This document shows positions 19,556 to 31,508 of a stretch of DNA of 64,000 bases, one piece after another; the stretch's first letter is position 1, and each line of letters begins with the position of its first letter. This stretch comes from Xiphydria camelus (Eukaryota; Arthropoda; Insecta; Hymenoptera; Xiphydriidae). The stretch is taken from NCBI GenBank assembly GCA_963678675.1, contig OY783192.1:8385736-8449735 (forward strand). Direction: 5' to 3'. The translations under genes were made by a program, and so were the position numbers. The notes beneath the pieces were generated by a model, which did no database searches, had not been told where the DNA came from, and saw nothing but the letters and a program-made list of their open reading frames with translations.

Positions 19556-19905
19556 TAGAAAAATTGTTAGATGTGAAACATCGAAATTCTTCTTTGTAGA
19601 AAGTATGCGATAGGAAGGATCGACCACGCGTCCGTCGAAAGAACACGTGCGCCAGTGCGCATTTGTATTTATGACTGTGATACTATTAAACAGTACCGAT
19701 GGTAGAGTTAAGAGAGAGTAAACTAAATGCGCTTTTTGAATTAGACACAATGGTTCGTACCGTTTAATAGTATCACAGTCATAAATACAAATGCGCACTG
19801 GCGCACGTGTTCTTTCGACGGATGCGTGGTCCATCCTTCCTATCGCATACTTTCTACAAAGAAGAATTTCAATGTTTCACATCTAACAATTTTCCTATAC
19901 AAACG
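19556..19905. mobile_element. Foldback element, 350 bp
   Basis: The arms 19556-19700 and 19762-19905 are inverted copies (AAATTGTTAGATGTGAAACAT at the left end, its inverse at the right; both contain ACACGTGCGCCAGTGCGCAT). The loop shares sequence with the start of the window (60-345). Confidence 0.85.
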
Positions 19906-20670
19906 GTATTTAAATGTTATTTTTAAACGTGCTAACCAATGATCAATCAATCCTCATGCTTTCATTAATGAGGGTAAATACTGCTTCGCGTACACCGATA
20001 CAGTGAGCGTGAAGTAGTAAGTGGTTAAGCCAGGGCTCGGTGAAAGGGGACAATCGAGTCGTGGCGGAGAGAGCCAGAGTAGTGAATCTCAATAGTGGTG
20101 AATGTGATAGCTTGATAATCGTTTGCATTTTTTCATATCGAGATAGTGAACGGATGCAGTGGTATTTTTATCTAGTTGCCTGTGCATCAAAAGCAGGAAA
20201 GGAGACGGTCTCAGAAGAATTGCCATTAGATAAGTTCAATTGCCATCTGACAGCTTTAATCTCACTTTCGATGGAAGGACAAATATCTTTGTGTTCATTC
20301 TATTTTTTGTTTCCAGGGTCATGCGAGCACGCGAAAAATCGAAGGTTTTTCTTCTCAGTCATCAATACAAGCCGTGGCAGAATAGAAGATGCAATAGAAT
20401 TGGATCACAATAATCAAGTAATTACTTCATGACTATTTTTCTCTATCGATATATTTCCTCTTTCGTACTATCACAAGTTCCAATTTACACACCGACCTGT
20501 CAAACCTGAAGTGTACACGTACCTTACTTCTATTTCATCTCTTCTTCGTCTCCGAGTTCCAACAAGAACCAGTTGTATTACTTGCATTTGACAGGTCGGT
20601 ATATGAAAAATTGGTAGAATAAAATACAAAAGAGGAAATATATCATTTTTCTCTTAATTCTGTCATTATT
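19906..20670. repeat. Segment D (inverted) and Tc1/mariner-like 5' fragments
   Basis: Positions 20085-20330 are an inverted copy of segment D. Positions 20380-20560 carry the AAGCCGTGGCAGAATAG ... GACCTGTCAAACCTGAAG part of the transposase unit. Positions 19906-19975 share TTATTTTTAAACGTGCTAACC with the MITE at 50011. No intact gene. Confidence 0.6.
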
Positions 20671-20714
20671 AGAATTGGTTAACTCAGTTTATATATTCTC
20701 AATTTCTACGTTTA

Positions 20715-21062
20715 GAGAGATAGAGAGGGGGGAGAGGGAAAGAGAGAGGGAGAGAGAGAGGGAGAGAGAGGGAGAGAGAGGGAGAGAGAGAGAGGGAGAG
20801 GGAGAGAGAGAGGGAGGGAGAGAGGGAGGGAGAGAGGGAGGGAGAGAGGGAGAGAGAGAGAGGTGGGAGGAGGGAGGGAGGGGAGAGAGAGAGGGGGGAG
20901 GGAGGGAGGGAGGGAGGGAGGGAGGGAGGGAGGGAGGGAGGGGAGAGAGAGAGAGAGAGAGGGGGAGAGAGAGGGAGAGGGAGAGGGAGAGGGAGAGGGA
21001 GAGGGAGGGAGAGAGGGAGAGAGGGGGAGAGGTGGGAGGGAGGGAGGGAGGGGAGAGGGAGA
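20715..21062 (+). repeat. Purine-rich (GA/GGGA)n simple repeat
   Basis: About 350 bp of G and A only, in GAGA, GGGAGA and GGGAGG units with almost no interruption. It runs into the assembly gap, so its true length is unknown. Long apparent reading frames here are artefacts of the repeat. Confidence 0.97.
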
Positions 21063-21262
21063 NNNNNNNNNNNNNNNNNNNNNNNNNNNNNNNNNNNNNN
21101 NNNNNNNNNNNNNNNNNNNNNNNNNNNNNNNNNNNNNNNNNNNNNNNNNNNNNNNNNNNNNNNNNNNNNNNNNNNNNNNNNNNNNNNNNNNNNNNNNNNN
21201 NNNNNNNNNNNNNNNNNNNNNNNNNNNNNNNNNNNNNNNNNNNNNNNNNNNNNNNNNNNNNN
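21063..21262. other. Assembly gap (200 N)
   Basis: Exactly 200 Ns, probably a fixed-size placeholder after the collapsed purine repeat. The sequence beyond resumes inside a transposase relic. Confidence 0.98.
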
Positions 21263-21835
21263 CATTCGGCGAGCTGGATCTGCTGTCTCGTGTGCATGGA
21301 CGAACGTCACTTTAAATGGATGAACATCCTTTAATATCCTCCGAACCGTAGACTTGCTGATTCTAACCTCTGTTGCCATAGCCCGAGTATTCGTTCGAGG
21401 GTTATTCCTTACTCTTTCTAGCACAGCATCGATATTTTGCTGCATATTCTTCTGGGACTTCCTAAAATAATTATAAAAACCCTATATCATTCAGCCCGAA
21501 CAAGTACAATCTTATCGAGCTATACCTTATCGAGATTTTTCGACGTAATGATTCCGAAACGTTTTTATCGAGAAGTATATATTTCTAACATACGGTAGTG
21601 TTTACGAATATTGTAAAATATCGCAGGAATGTTACAGAAAAGTTACTTGCAAAAACGTGCTTTGTGGGGTGTAAATGATGATATTTTGTAATTTCCATCG
21701 TTAAACCAGAGGCGAAGAAGAGATGAAATAGAAGTGAGGTACATATACACTTCACGTTTGACAGGTCGGTATATAAATTGGAACTTGTGATAGAATAATA
21801 CGAAAGAGGAAATCGCGATATTAAAATGTTAATAA
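21263..21835 (-). pseudogene. Tc1/mariner-like transposase N-terminal relic
   Basis: Minus-strand copy of the 7249-7565 relic with its 5' part. Reads QQNIDAVLERVRNNPRTNTR, MATEVRISKSTVRRILKD, VTFVHAHETADPARRM and is then cut by the gap. Helix-turn-helix present. No catalytic domain in the available sequence. Confidence 0.7.
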
Positions 21836-21852
21836 GTACACGTACCGTTTAA

Positions 21853-22173
21853 GAATTTAAAAATACATCTAATACATCATTACCATTACTTTCAAATGGG
21901 CCTGCATTTCTTCTGCAGCAGTTAATAGATGATTCTTATTCGCATTGGCATGTTTTTGATGATATTTGCAATGAATGTTCTACTCGGACTGAAATTAGTC
22001 GCAAGGTCAGCATTGAAGCTGTAACTGATGTGGTAATAATTAAATTAAATTTATTTACGAGTAAGGGCGAAATTTCAGCGGTGCATGCAAAAGGATTTTT
22101 TAACACTATTCCAACGTCTCGAGTTAATATATGTAACAACATATACCGAATGTCCTCTGGCAAAAACTCCTGA
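21853..22173 (+). pseudogene. Ubiquitin-specific-protease-like (C19) coding fragment
   Basis: An open frame of 106 codons ends at TGA 22171-22173. It contains FLLQQLIDDSYSHWHVFDD, then ICNEC with ISRKVSIEAVTDVVIIKLNLF. A CxxC followed about 25 residues later by a strand like VxIIKLxLF resembles the finger region and the ...LIIHLKRF strand of USP peptidases. The catalytic Cys and His boxes are not in this fragment. No start codon is evident. Such pieces occur in insect transposons as well as host genes, so its source is open. Confidence 0.4.
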
Positions 22174-22484
22174 TTTTGAATTTCCCTGACATTTGGCTGG
22201 AAGTGGTTGGCTCGGTGCTTTAAGAGTTGGCTTCGGGAGAATGCGCTGCGGCCTTACGAGCTGAGCGAAAAGTGTCAAAAGTCTGATCTCCCAGTAGCTG
22301 TCAATTCGGGAGATCGAAATCGTTAATTTGTAAATAATGATTACTAATATGTAGAAGTGGTAAGAAATAATCATTCGGGTTTCTTCGATGATATTCCCCA
22401 AGTGTTTAAAAACCGGTATATGATTTTTGCCAATATTTGAACAAAAAATGAATTTAGTTTGTTTTCTTTTTCAGATTTCACGTA

Positions 22485-23165
22485 ATTCTTTAGCCAACAA
22501 AAATTGATACGTAAAATACTCTCCAAAAAAGATTTGAAATCAATTAAGACCGCCATGTTCAAGAGTTATATATAAAAAGTAAAAGGCATCATTTGAAAGG
22601 GAAATTATTGTAAATCAAGTGACTACAAAATTCGACTAAAAAAATGTATAAAAAAATTTAAAAAAAAGAACTTGCCGCGTTTAAGTTTTCATATTTTGTC
22701 CACTATACCGAATAATTGGTAGTTCTTGGACAGTGTTAGAGTGATTCATAAATTGCACTGCCGAAGTCAAATTCAGAAAAATTCAGAAGGCCCCCGCCTG
22801 ATCGGTTTCTCGTATGACATTCGGTATACTGGTGGTATCATATAAGTGTATGAATTTATTTAAAATCATAAGTGCATAAACATCGAGTATAATTCTGTGT
22901 CTGAACTTTTTATTTTTAAGGGAAAAAACGCGGCAAGTTCTTTTTTATTAAAATTTTTTTATAAATTTTTTAGTCGAATTTTGTAGTCACTTGATTTACA
23001 ATAATTTCCCTTTCAAATGATGCCTTTTACTTTTTATATATAACTCTTGAACATGGCGATCTTAATTGATTTCAAATCTTTTTTGGAGAGTATTTTACGT
23101 ATCAATTTTTGTTGGCACTGAATGAACATGCCGACTTTTTTTTACAGAGAATCTGTTTTTGTGGG
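22485..23165. mobile_element. Repeat A, copy 2
   Basis: The left arm starts within GCCAACAAAAATTGATACG. The right arm ends at AGAATCTGTTTTTGTGGGG. The loop has TTCGGTATACTGGTGG. The outermost left end is missing. Full-length copies are at 44752 and 49237. Confidence 0.85.
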
Positions 23166-23194
23166 GGGATTTCACTACTTTTTGGAATTTATTC

Positions 23195-23965
23195 ATGAGG
23201 AGAATACGTTCATGTAGGAGAATAGCTTTTTATTACTAAGTGTATTATTGCAGAACGAGTAGGTTAGAAGATTTTCATGAAGACTCACGATTTTCTGACA
23301 TATCATCTCGTACAGGTGCAACCGAAGAGGATCTAGCTCATGTCCTGTCCGTAAAAAGATGACTCGATGGATCGGAGAATGTCAGGCTTGTCACCGAGCG
23401 CCTTTCACCCATAGTACTTTCATTGCAATATGCGATTTTCGTTTAAACTATTCCTGCTCTAAGTAACTTTTACTTCTTTCAAAGCATTTACCTTGTACGA
23501 ATTGTTGATCGTAGGGGGCAACGATCAATGATTGTGACTAATCGTAGACAAATTATTCCTGCGATGATATTCCAGTTGCACACCAATTGCCTTTTAGTTT
23601 TAATAGACTAACTTGTCTACGACGAGTCTCTATTATCGATCGCTGCCTCCTACCACGAACAATTCATAAAAGGTGATTACCTTGAAAGAAGTAAAAGTTA
23701 TTTAACGCTGGAATAGTTGAATGAAACGAGAAGCGCGTATTGCAATTAATGTACCGTAGGTAATAGGCGCTCGGTGACAAGCCTGACATTCTCCGATGTC
23801 CATCGAGTCATCTTTTTACGGACAGGACACGAGCTAGATCCTCTTCGGTTGCACCTGTACGAAATGACATATCAGAAAATCGTGAGTTCACGAAAATCTT
23901 TTAACCTACTCGTTCTCCAGTAATACTTACAATTAATATACCTGGAAGTTGAAGCAACAGGATTG
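23195..23965. mobile_element. Foldback version of repeat B
   Basis: The arm at 23195-23420 (TGTCCTGTCCGTAAAAAGATG and GAGCGCC) is inverted at 23755-23950. The inner arms contain TAACTTTTACTTCTTTCAA and its inverse. The centre is near 23590. At 16.1 and 50.2 kb the same B sequence is not folded back. Confidence 0.8.
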
Positions 23966-24240
23966 CCGTACCTTTGGTCCAATATTGAAAATAAATCTTC
24001 TCAAGGCTGAATACGACTTGGGCATGTTTCAGCGTACAATTAGCTAGATCCAGCTCGACGAATGAACTATTGTGACAGTGCTCGGTGAATGTGACAGACG
24101 CTCTGACAGCTAGCTATTATCAAATCGTTTTTAGATTTTTTTTTTAATAATCAAGACAGTGCACGGAAGCAGTGTCCTTTTTCTCTGGTTGCTGGTGCAT
24201 GAAGAGCAGGAAAGGAGACATCTGTATCTCGGTGCAGCAT
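23966..24240. repeat. Fragments of repeat B and segment D
   Basis: Positions 23966-24070 are an inverted piece of 16795-16880 (AATACGACTTGGGCATG). Positions 24075-24235 are inverted segment D (GCAGGAAAGGAGAC). Confidence 0.65.
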
Positions 24241-24412
24241 TGGTGATGTAATGTACGCCAATTCCAGACACTTGGAACGCGCGCGCGACACGATTTTCAA
24301 AAATTTGTTTCTCAAAGCACTGTTCAATGAAATTTAATCAATTTCGTTGATCAACCAAAAGTAGAACCGTTTACCTAGGAGGCGCTGGAAATACGCTAAT
24401 GGAAATAAGATA

Positions 24413-24613
24413 ATGCATACTGCCTGGGCTACTAGGCTGGCGAGGTATTCATGGTCGGGACGCTACGAAACCCCTGCAACGTCCGGAAGGCCGAGAGCAA
24501 CCCTCAGTCTCACTGACATTCGCAGGCAACTGCAGCAGCGCGCGCACACAAATGTCAGGGCGACGCGAGTGAGAACGGTGCAACACTATATATGTTTGGC
24601 ACAGTTTGCGTAG
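24413..24613 (+). pseudogene. Possible Tc1-type transposase linker fragment
   Basis: A 66-codon frame with SGRPRATLSLTDIRRQL and later ATRVRTVQ. The GRPR hook between two DNA-binding helices is typical of Tc1 transposases, but the rest is too degraded for certainty. Confidence 0.2.
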
Positions 24614-25555
24614 TCAGTGGTGATCATCGCTTAAATCCCCCTCCTTTTCAATTTAGCATATCTAGCAAACCAGGTGATACGTTGAATTGTTATTTATCTT
24701 TTTCTTCAGAAACAATCCGAAATAAACGATGGTATAATTAAAAAATTTTTTACTTGAAAATTTCTATGTAAATTTAAGCATTTAAAACTTTAAAAACCAA
24801 TCATGTGTAAACAACAATGAAAAACAAAATTTGGTTTCGCTAAGAAAAATGATGAGATTTTTCTAAATAGGTTGCAAAAAAAGAAAATGCAGAAATCTTC
24901 ATTTTTGGATTTGTTATGAATATTTGAACATTTCAACTCATCTGGAGGTCCTAGCTTCTTAGGCGTTGAAGATAGGGTAAAAAGTGTAATAGCTTTTTTG
25001 TAGATAATTTCATTATCTAAAACTTTTGTCTTAACTATTTTTCAATATGTCACGTAGTTTTCAAAATATTAGCAAAGAACCGATTTTTTCAACAATAAAT
25101 AATTTTTTTACACACTTTGCCGGGGAGGGATTCTTCTTGTAATATGTTCCCTCCATTAATAACATCAAAACACACCTTTTCCCAAGTTTTCGCCATTATC
25201 TCATTTTTCGATTTAAACGGAAATTTGACTGGACTAATAAGTTTCACTTCAAACAAATTTTCGTTCCACAGACAGAATATCATACATTGTGGTTATACTG
25301 GAAGTTCAAACATGAGAGTGATATTCTACGAATATTTAACATTCTTAACACTTTCGGTCATCGTGCCCATTTGGATGGACATTTCTAAATAAAACATGTT
25401 CAGAAATGTATTTTCAAGTAGTATACCACATTTGAGATTTTTTTCCTCTTTAAAGAAATCTGTGACTGAAACGATTAATATCATTTTAATAGAAATAAAG
25501 TACTAAAATGTAAAGAAAAGTGGGGCACCGGCGCTCTTAGCATCGGAATTATCTC
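24614..25555. other. AT-rich stretch without recognised gene
   Basis: Poly-A/T-rich. A 64-codon minus-strand frame (25089-25283) contains KNEIMAKTWEKVCFDVINGG, which reads like protein, but matches no family I know. No palindrome or repeat seen. Confidence 0.4.
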
Positions 25556-25567
25556 CCTTACTGTTTT

Positions 25568-26112
25568 ACCCCCCCCCCCCCCCCCCCTTCAAAACATCGA
25601 CGATGTATGATAGCACGAATTAATGAAATAGCTCCCTTTCCAAAGTAATCATGTAACAACTTACGAATCACCAAAGATAATGAAAAAATTATGATAAAAT
25701 TAATGAAATCATTACCGCCAAATTAATGAAAGCAAGTGTGTTGATAAGGTATGTTGCGTTAATGAGAGAAATAGTACATAATTCCATACAATGGTTAATT
25801 GAGGATATATTCTCAGTTTCAGTGGAACTTCTCTCTTGGTTTTTTTTCCCTCTATATTATTTTTAGTCTCTGTAGTAAAGTTTACCATTGTATGGAATTA
25901 TGTGGTACTATTTCTCTCATTAACGCAACATACCTTGACAACACACTTGCTTTCATTAATTTGGCGGTAATGATTTCATTAATTTTATCATAATTTTTTC
26001 ATTATCTTTGGTGATTCGTAAGTTGTTACATGATTACTTTGGAAAGGGAGCTATTTTATTAATTCGTGCTATCATACATCGTCGATGTTTTGAAGGGGGG
26101 GGGGGGGGGGAT
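25568..26112. mobile_element. Foldback element with poly-C / poly-G ends
   Basis: Left end is a run of about 18 C followed by TTCAAAACATCGACGATG. Right end is CATCGTCGATGTTTTGAA followed by about 16 G. The arms are about 215 bp each and the loop about 90 bp (around 25800-25885). Arm identity is high. Confidence 0.85.
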
Positions 26113-26448
26113 TTCATTTCTTTTTTCGTTAATTTTCTTTCGTGCTCTTTTGTCAGATAAATATGAAACATTTTTTTAAATGATAGAATGTGGTCAGTTA
26201 TTATTATTGCCGAGTTCGATTGTGTATTGAACTGAAGCGTGATATGAAGCTTATTAATATTATACATTTACTGTATGGTTTGTTATCTACTTGCTTTAGT
26301 GGATAGAAAAATAATACGCAACTGTACGCATCTGAAGCTCAAGACCGACTGCTTTTCCAGCGAAATTCCGTACACCGTGAGACAAAGGTTCGACGAGGGA
26401 CCGACATATGTACCTCGGGGTACGGAACGCTGCGATAAAGCTGCCAAT

Positions 26449-26671
26449 CGTAAGGGCCTTTGCACACGACGTTTTTTAAACTAGCTGACGATGCGCCTTC
26501 TTGATGAGCGCGTTCGCTGCGCGTCATCAGCGCGTATTAGCAGGTTGTATTAGCAAGGATCGTGTGTAAAAGTCACAACTTGCCGACTGCCTTGCGTTTG
26601 CTGAGCGTCCTAATCGCGTATAACACGCGTCGTCAGCTAGTTTAAAAAACGTCGTGTGCAAAGGCCCTTAG
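26449..26671. mobile_element. Palindromic MITE, AGGGCCTTTGCACACGACG ends, TA flanks
   Basis: Inverted termini TAAGGGCCTTTGCACACGAC and GTCGTGTGCAAAGGCCCTTA extend inward through TTTTTTAAACTAGCTGACGA. A TA dinucleotide flanks each side. Confidence 0.8.
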
Positions 26672-26707
26672 TTGTGACGTAGGCAGGGTTCTCAGGTAAG
26701 GAGACCC

Positions 26708-26875
26708 CTGGGACCCCTTTCTCTTACTCACTTGCAAGAGAAACGTATACGTTTCTTAGCGAGTAGACTAATCAGGACCCCCACCACAACGGAATACTTG
26801 ATCCTGATTGGTCTATTGGCTAAGATGCGTATACGCAACTTTGCGAGTGAGTTAGAGAAAGGGGCCCCTGATCGC
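26708..26875. repeat. Imperfect palindrome
   Basis: GGGACCCCTTTCTCTTACTC pairs with GAGTGAGTTAGAGAAAGGGG. The inner part has CGTATACG on both sides and CTAATCAGGA/TCCTGATTGG around the centre. Confidence 0.7.
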
Positions 26876-27194
26876 TTTATCGCGTAGTTTCCGACAAGGC
26901 GGAGAAAAGAGCGGCGTAGCGTGTCACTACACATTCATTGTTGTCAGCCGACGTATCGTGTGTTAACAGTTTGAAAACAATTGAACATCGAATTTCGCAA
27001 CTAGAACGCACTCAATGATAAACGGAAAATCGGTAAAAATGTTTTCAGCCTAGATGACTGATTTAAAAATTATGAATGATAAATAAAATCACCAACATGT
27101 AATGATTTTATAATTAATGTTTCGATAATATTTACATTTTCCCCAGAACAATTCGTTCGTGAAAGAAGTCATAAAAATCGTAAATAAACAAACT

Positions 27195-27316
27195 ATGCGG
27201 TTTTTTCACCGTTTCAGTAATTTTAACGAATCGGTGGAAACCGGATATTATGTTCATAACATAGCATTCGACTTGCACCGATTTGTTAAAATTATTGAAA
27301 CAGTGAATAAACTGCA
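27195..27316. repeat. Small inverted repeat
   Basis: GTTTCAGTAATTTTAACGAATCGGTG at 27231 is inverted at 27277-27302 (CACCGATTTGTTAAAATTATTG), with a loop of about 45 bp. Confidence 0.65.
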
Positions 27317-27384
27317 CAGTGTTTACGGGCTGTAAGCCAACTCTAACTATCGACTCGATCTCTGCCGGTATAAATGAAAAATTT

Positions 27385-27550
27385 ATTCTGGTCTTTATCA
27401 ATCTATCATTAGAGAATAATCAATTTATATGGTGTAACTAAGCATAATTTTGGTTATAACCATACATATATTTATTGAGAAAATTCGATGTAAAAATTGA
27501 GGGGTGGAGAAGGCAGACATAAAGATACACGGGTTCTCGCTGCTCACTTT
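27385..27550 (+). repeat. Repeat C fragment
   Basis: Matches the middle of 42800-42965 (GGTTATAACC, TTTATTGAGAAAATT, AAAGATACACGGG). Both ends are missing. Confidence 0.75.
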
Positions 27551-29995
27551 ACGCCGAGATGAACGAACATACCTACTACACGCTTACTGTATTGGTGTAC
27601 GAAGCAGTACGGAGCGTTCTTGTACGGACGCCGCGTTCCAGTGTGCGAGCCTTCGTACACACGTACCTGATGTACACGGATGTACACGGTACATGATGTC
27701 CCGACCCGAGCAGAACCGCACAGTTACAGGGACCTTGAAATTTACCGTCGGCTGGGCTTTGTACAAATACCGACTGGTCACGAGTCGTCGCCACAAAGGG
27801 AAGAGTACGTGAGTATGAAGGCCGGACGGTGGCGACGCCAGCAGGCTAGTGGCGAAAGCACGAAACCACGAAATCTCGTATGGATGGATGGATTGACTAT
27901 TGAACGCAAAGGCGTTCCAATTCCTGTATAGATACTCTCGGTCGGAGGGTTCGGTTGGACGGTCGGACGGTTTTATTAATTCGATAATCTCGACCGAGAT
28001 TATTGATCTAGCCGTCTGGCGTTTTGCATGTAATCTAATTTTTAATTATAAAATAAGTCGCCCCCCATTCTCGGCGAACGACGCCACCGGCGCGAGGACA
28101 CGCGCCAGTAGCCAAGCCGTTCACACCGATCATACGCATTTGTATCGTTCAGTTCTCGCCGAATAGAGTTCTTTCTTCGAGCTCGTTCTTCTTTCTTTGT
28201 CCCGCGTAGCTGCCTCACCAACGTACCACTACATAGTACCATCACCCGTACCCACTCTCAGTCTACTACATACACACGGTCAGGAGCGCTAAAGTGGGGG
28301 CTTTCCGGTGGCGCACGCACGAGAGCACTAGAGTGGGGAGGGCGACATATCCGTCTTAAACTGGCTCGTCGAAAACATAGAAATGTCCCCCCATATACGG
28401 GAACATAAACATTTTCAATGTTAAAACCGACATTACTAGGCGGGTTGGCAGGCGGGTCGGCAGGTAGCAGTCCACTGCGCGCATTCCTTTTTTGCAAATT
28501 CATGAATAGGTGAGAGTTATGAAAACCTAATTTGAACTTAAACTTGCGAAGAGTAGAAATATTCACGCAGTTTAGGTTCAAGTTAGGTTTTCATTGCACA
28601 GATATCCGGATCCTTGAAAACTACCTTTAAACCTCGAGATCCTCAGTGAGGATCCAGAGGTTCAAATTAGAATTTAAATTTCGACTCGGGAATTTACAGA
28701 TATTTTTACTTTTTGTAAAATTACCTACCTCTGATACATAAATCATAGTACATATTAATAGATAGCGCTACGAAATAAAGACCTATTCTTATTCTTATGT
28801 TTATTGTTATTCTTATTCCTATTCCTCCAATTCTGTGAAGACCCTAAGCGTCAACGATTCAGATCGACCCGCTTTGGACGACGGTACTTCAGTTGAGTCA
28901 ACCGTAGTTGAACGGTACGAGCGGATCTTCTTGTTTTGCCATAAAGCACCAATCCAATTTAACCTTCATGGAAAAGCACCAAGATTCACTCGAATCTTTT
29001 AGCTGCGGTTAACTCGATTGAAGTACCGTTACCCAAAACGGGTCGATCAGAATTGTTGACCTATAGGTGTACATCATCATGGTGTACCAAAATTTCAAAA
29101 TTCGTTGAATTCGGTATACTAGCGATGGTTAGAGAATGCGTGCACGCTGCACGAAGTCGTCGCGTTTTCTGAGTGCGGGAGATAGTGCATGTGCACGCGC
29201 GACGAAGGTGCTCGTCATTAGCAGCGCGACGTCTCTTCAAACCAGCCTTCAGTCTCACTCGCTGGAATAGGTACATATAGCTCTCGAGTCTGGTAAACAA
29301 AGCTCTAATGAAACTTCTAATGAGTCAAATCTTATTATCATTCAGAGTGGAGCGAATGAACGGGCGATGCGGCGACAAGGACGGCGTGGGGGTTAGGTTC
29401 GTTCGGTTTGAGCAGTAGGTAAGTAAGTTTAGTTACTTCACGTGCATAAACACACGCCATTACTTGGAATAACAGCAAACTTCATTTGATTCGGTGTGAG
29501 CTGCTCCGTCCCGGGTTTATGGAAATACGGCTTATAGTTGGTTCGGAAGATTCATGATTAATTGGAGATATTAATTGTCGTCATCCGTACTGGTCCTCGT
29601 TAGAGACTCGTTCTCGGATCGCGGGTTGAGTATAGGACAATTTCTATGTTCCCGCTTTCTAGCCTTTCCACTCGATGTTCACCTCCCCTGTAATACGATT
29701 TAAATAAAAAAAAGAATAGCGGATGAAGCTATAAGTAGGTAGATACCCATAAGTACGTAGGTATACCGAGGTTCGTTTCGATAAATGCATTCACTGGAGC
29801 GCGCTAGTAGGGGGGTTTCGTGATTATGAAATATACCTAATATACCTACCGTACCCACGAAAATTCTGTTGTGAGGGCGATGCGTCGTACTGAGAACAAT
29901 GGGTGCGGGGATACAATTGAAAGCGATCAAAGGGCGAATTCGGGATAATTCTTATTGTTAGTTAATTAAATACCGAGCGACTCTTCCGGTGCCTT
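27551..29995. other. Mixed unique DNA, locally GC-rich, no gene identified
   Basis: Higher GC than the repeats (27560-28360 in particular), with several overlapping open frames on both strands but no motif. Contains a pyrimidine-rich TTATTC tandem (28788-28835) and an inverted pair at 28870-28910 / 28998-29048 (CGACCCG... and CGGGTCG). Might hold host regulatory or non-coding exonic sequence. Nothing in the sequence proves it. Confidence 0.4.
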
Positions 29996-31062
29996 ATATA
30001 CAGGGTGGTCCAGGTTTAACGTCATTAATTTTGATATGTGATAGAACAACAAAAATAAGGTAGACTTTCATAAGAAAATTAAAAAAAAATGTTTACTAAC
30101 AAAGATACAGGGTGTCAAATTTGTGAAAAAAAAAAGCTTTTCTCATCATAACTTTTAAACCACTGGACCGATTTCCATGAAATTTTGCACACAGACTAAT
30201 GTAGTAAACCTCTAAGTAATGAATAAGATCATTTTAAAAATTCTCCAGTGGCGTAGATACTGGGGGCCGGTACACCCTTTTTGCCCTCCCAATTTTCGGC
30301 GCCATTAGATATTTTACAAAGAAAATTGAATTTTTTGATTCCCTGGTTAATTTAGAAAAAAAATAACGCTTGCCAATTTTTAATTTATGGCTTCGTTTTT
30401 GAGATATTTGAATTTATAGGGTCCCAGACAGGCCACAACTTATGATTGAACTACCAAGAAAATACGATATGAGAGGCCAAAACTGTTTTCAACATTTTAT
30501 TACTGACTAGACATACATCAAAGATACGAAAAAAACAAAAAATAAATAAATAAAATAAACATATTAAAATTATTTTTTAAATTTTTTGAAAATAAATTAC
30601 TTTTTTTAAATTTTATTTCTTTATTTATTTTTTTGGTATCTTTGATATATGTCTAGTCAGTAATAAAACATTGAAAACAGTTTTGGTGTTTTTTTGTTCT
30701 AAATTAAACAGGAAATCCAAAAATTCGATTTTCTTTGTAAAATGTCCAGTGGCGCTGAAAATTGTTAGAGGGAAAAGGGGGTACCGGCCCCCAGTATCTA
30801 CGCCACTGGAGAATTTTTTAAAATGATTTTAATCATTACTTAGAAGTGTACTACATTAGTCTGTGTGAGAAATTTCATGAAAATCGGTCCAGTGGTTTAA
30901 AAGTTATGATGAGAAAACCATTTTTTTTTCACAACTTTGATACCCTGTATCTTTGTTAGTAAACGTTTTTAAACAAAATTTTCTTATGAAAATCTATTTT
31001 ATTTTTGTTGTTCTATAACATATCAAACTTAATGACGTTAAACCTAGGCCACCCTGTATATA
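29996..31062. mobile_element. Foldback element, about 1.07 kb, TATACAGGGTGG termini
   Basis: Ends TATATACAGGGTGGTCCAGG and CCTAGGCCACCCTGTATATA. The arms are about 500 bp and match through AACTTTTAAACCACTGGACC, TTCTCCAGTGGCGTAGATAC and ACTGACTAGACATA near the centre. No coding. Its terminal word is shared with the elements at 3202 and 4735. Confidence 0.9.
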
Positions 31063-31468
31063 CTGGGTGATTCTTTAATATTGCGACAAACTTCAAGGAT
31101 GGGTTCCTTGGATGAAAATAAGAAAAGAAGTTATTATGAACATGGGTCCGGAAACGCTGAGTTTCGGAACTGCATTTTTAAATGCCCTATCAAAAAAAAA
31201 TATTTAAAACGCAATGATGCATCCCTTCTTTTGAAATGATATTTAATACTCCTAAGAAAACCCTATTATAAAAAAATAAATAAAATGAAAGCTCTGCAAA
31301 AGTATACTTCCTATTATTAGTATAGAAAATTTGTATAAAAATGAACACCCTGTTTCTCCGAAACTCAGCGTTTCCGGTCCCATGTTCATAGGAACCTTTT
31401 TTCTTATTTTCATCCAACGAACCCATCCTTGAAGTTTGCCACAATATTAAAGAATCACCCGGTATATA
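31057..31468. mobile_element. Second foldback directly abutting the first
   Basis: Termini TATATACTGGGTGATTC and GAATCACCCGGTATATA. The arms contain GGAAACGCTGAGTTTCGG and its inverse. The first few bases overlap the end of the previous element, so both share one TATATA. Confidence 0.9.
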
Positions 31469-31490
31469 TACCAGTTTAATGAATTAACTA

Positions 31491-31508
31491 TTGGGGGGGG
31501 GGGGGGGA
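31491..31508 (+). repeat. Poly-G run
   Basis: About 15 consecutive G just after the foldback pair; length probably variable. Confidence 0.9.

Noticed and set aside
20675..21445. Long apparent proteins rich in Glu/Arg/Gly or Ser/Pro/Leu on both strands
   Set aside because: They are translations of the purine simple repeat and run through the N gap.
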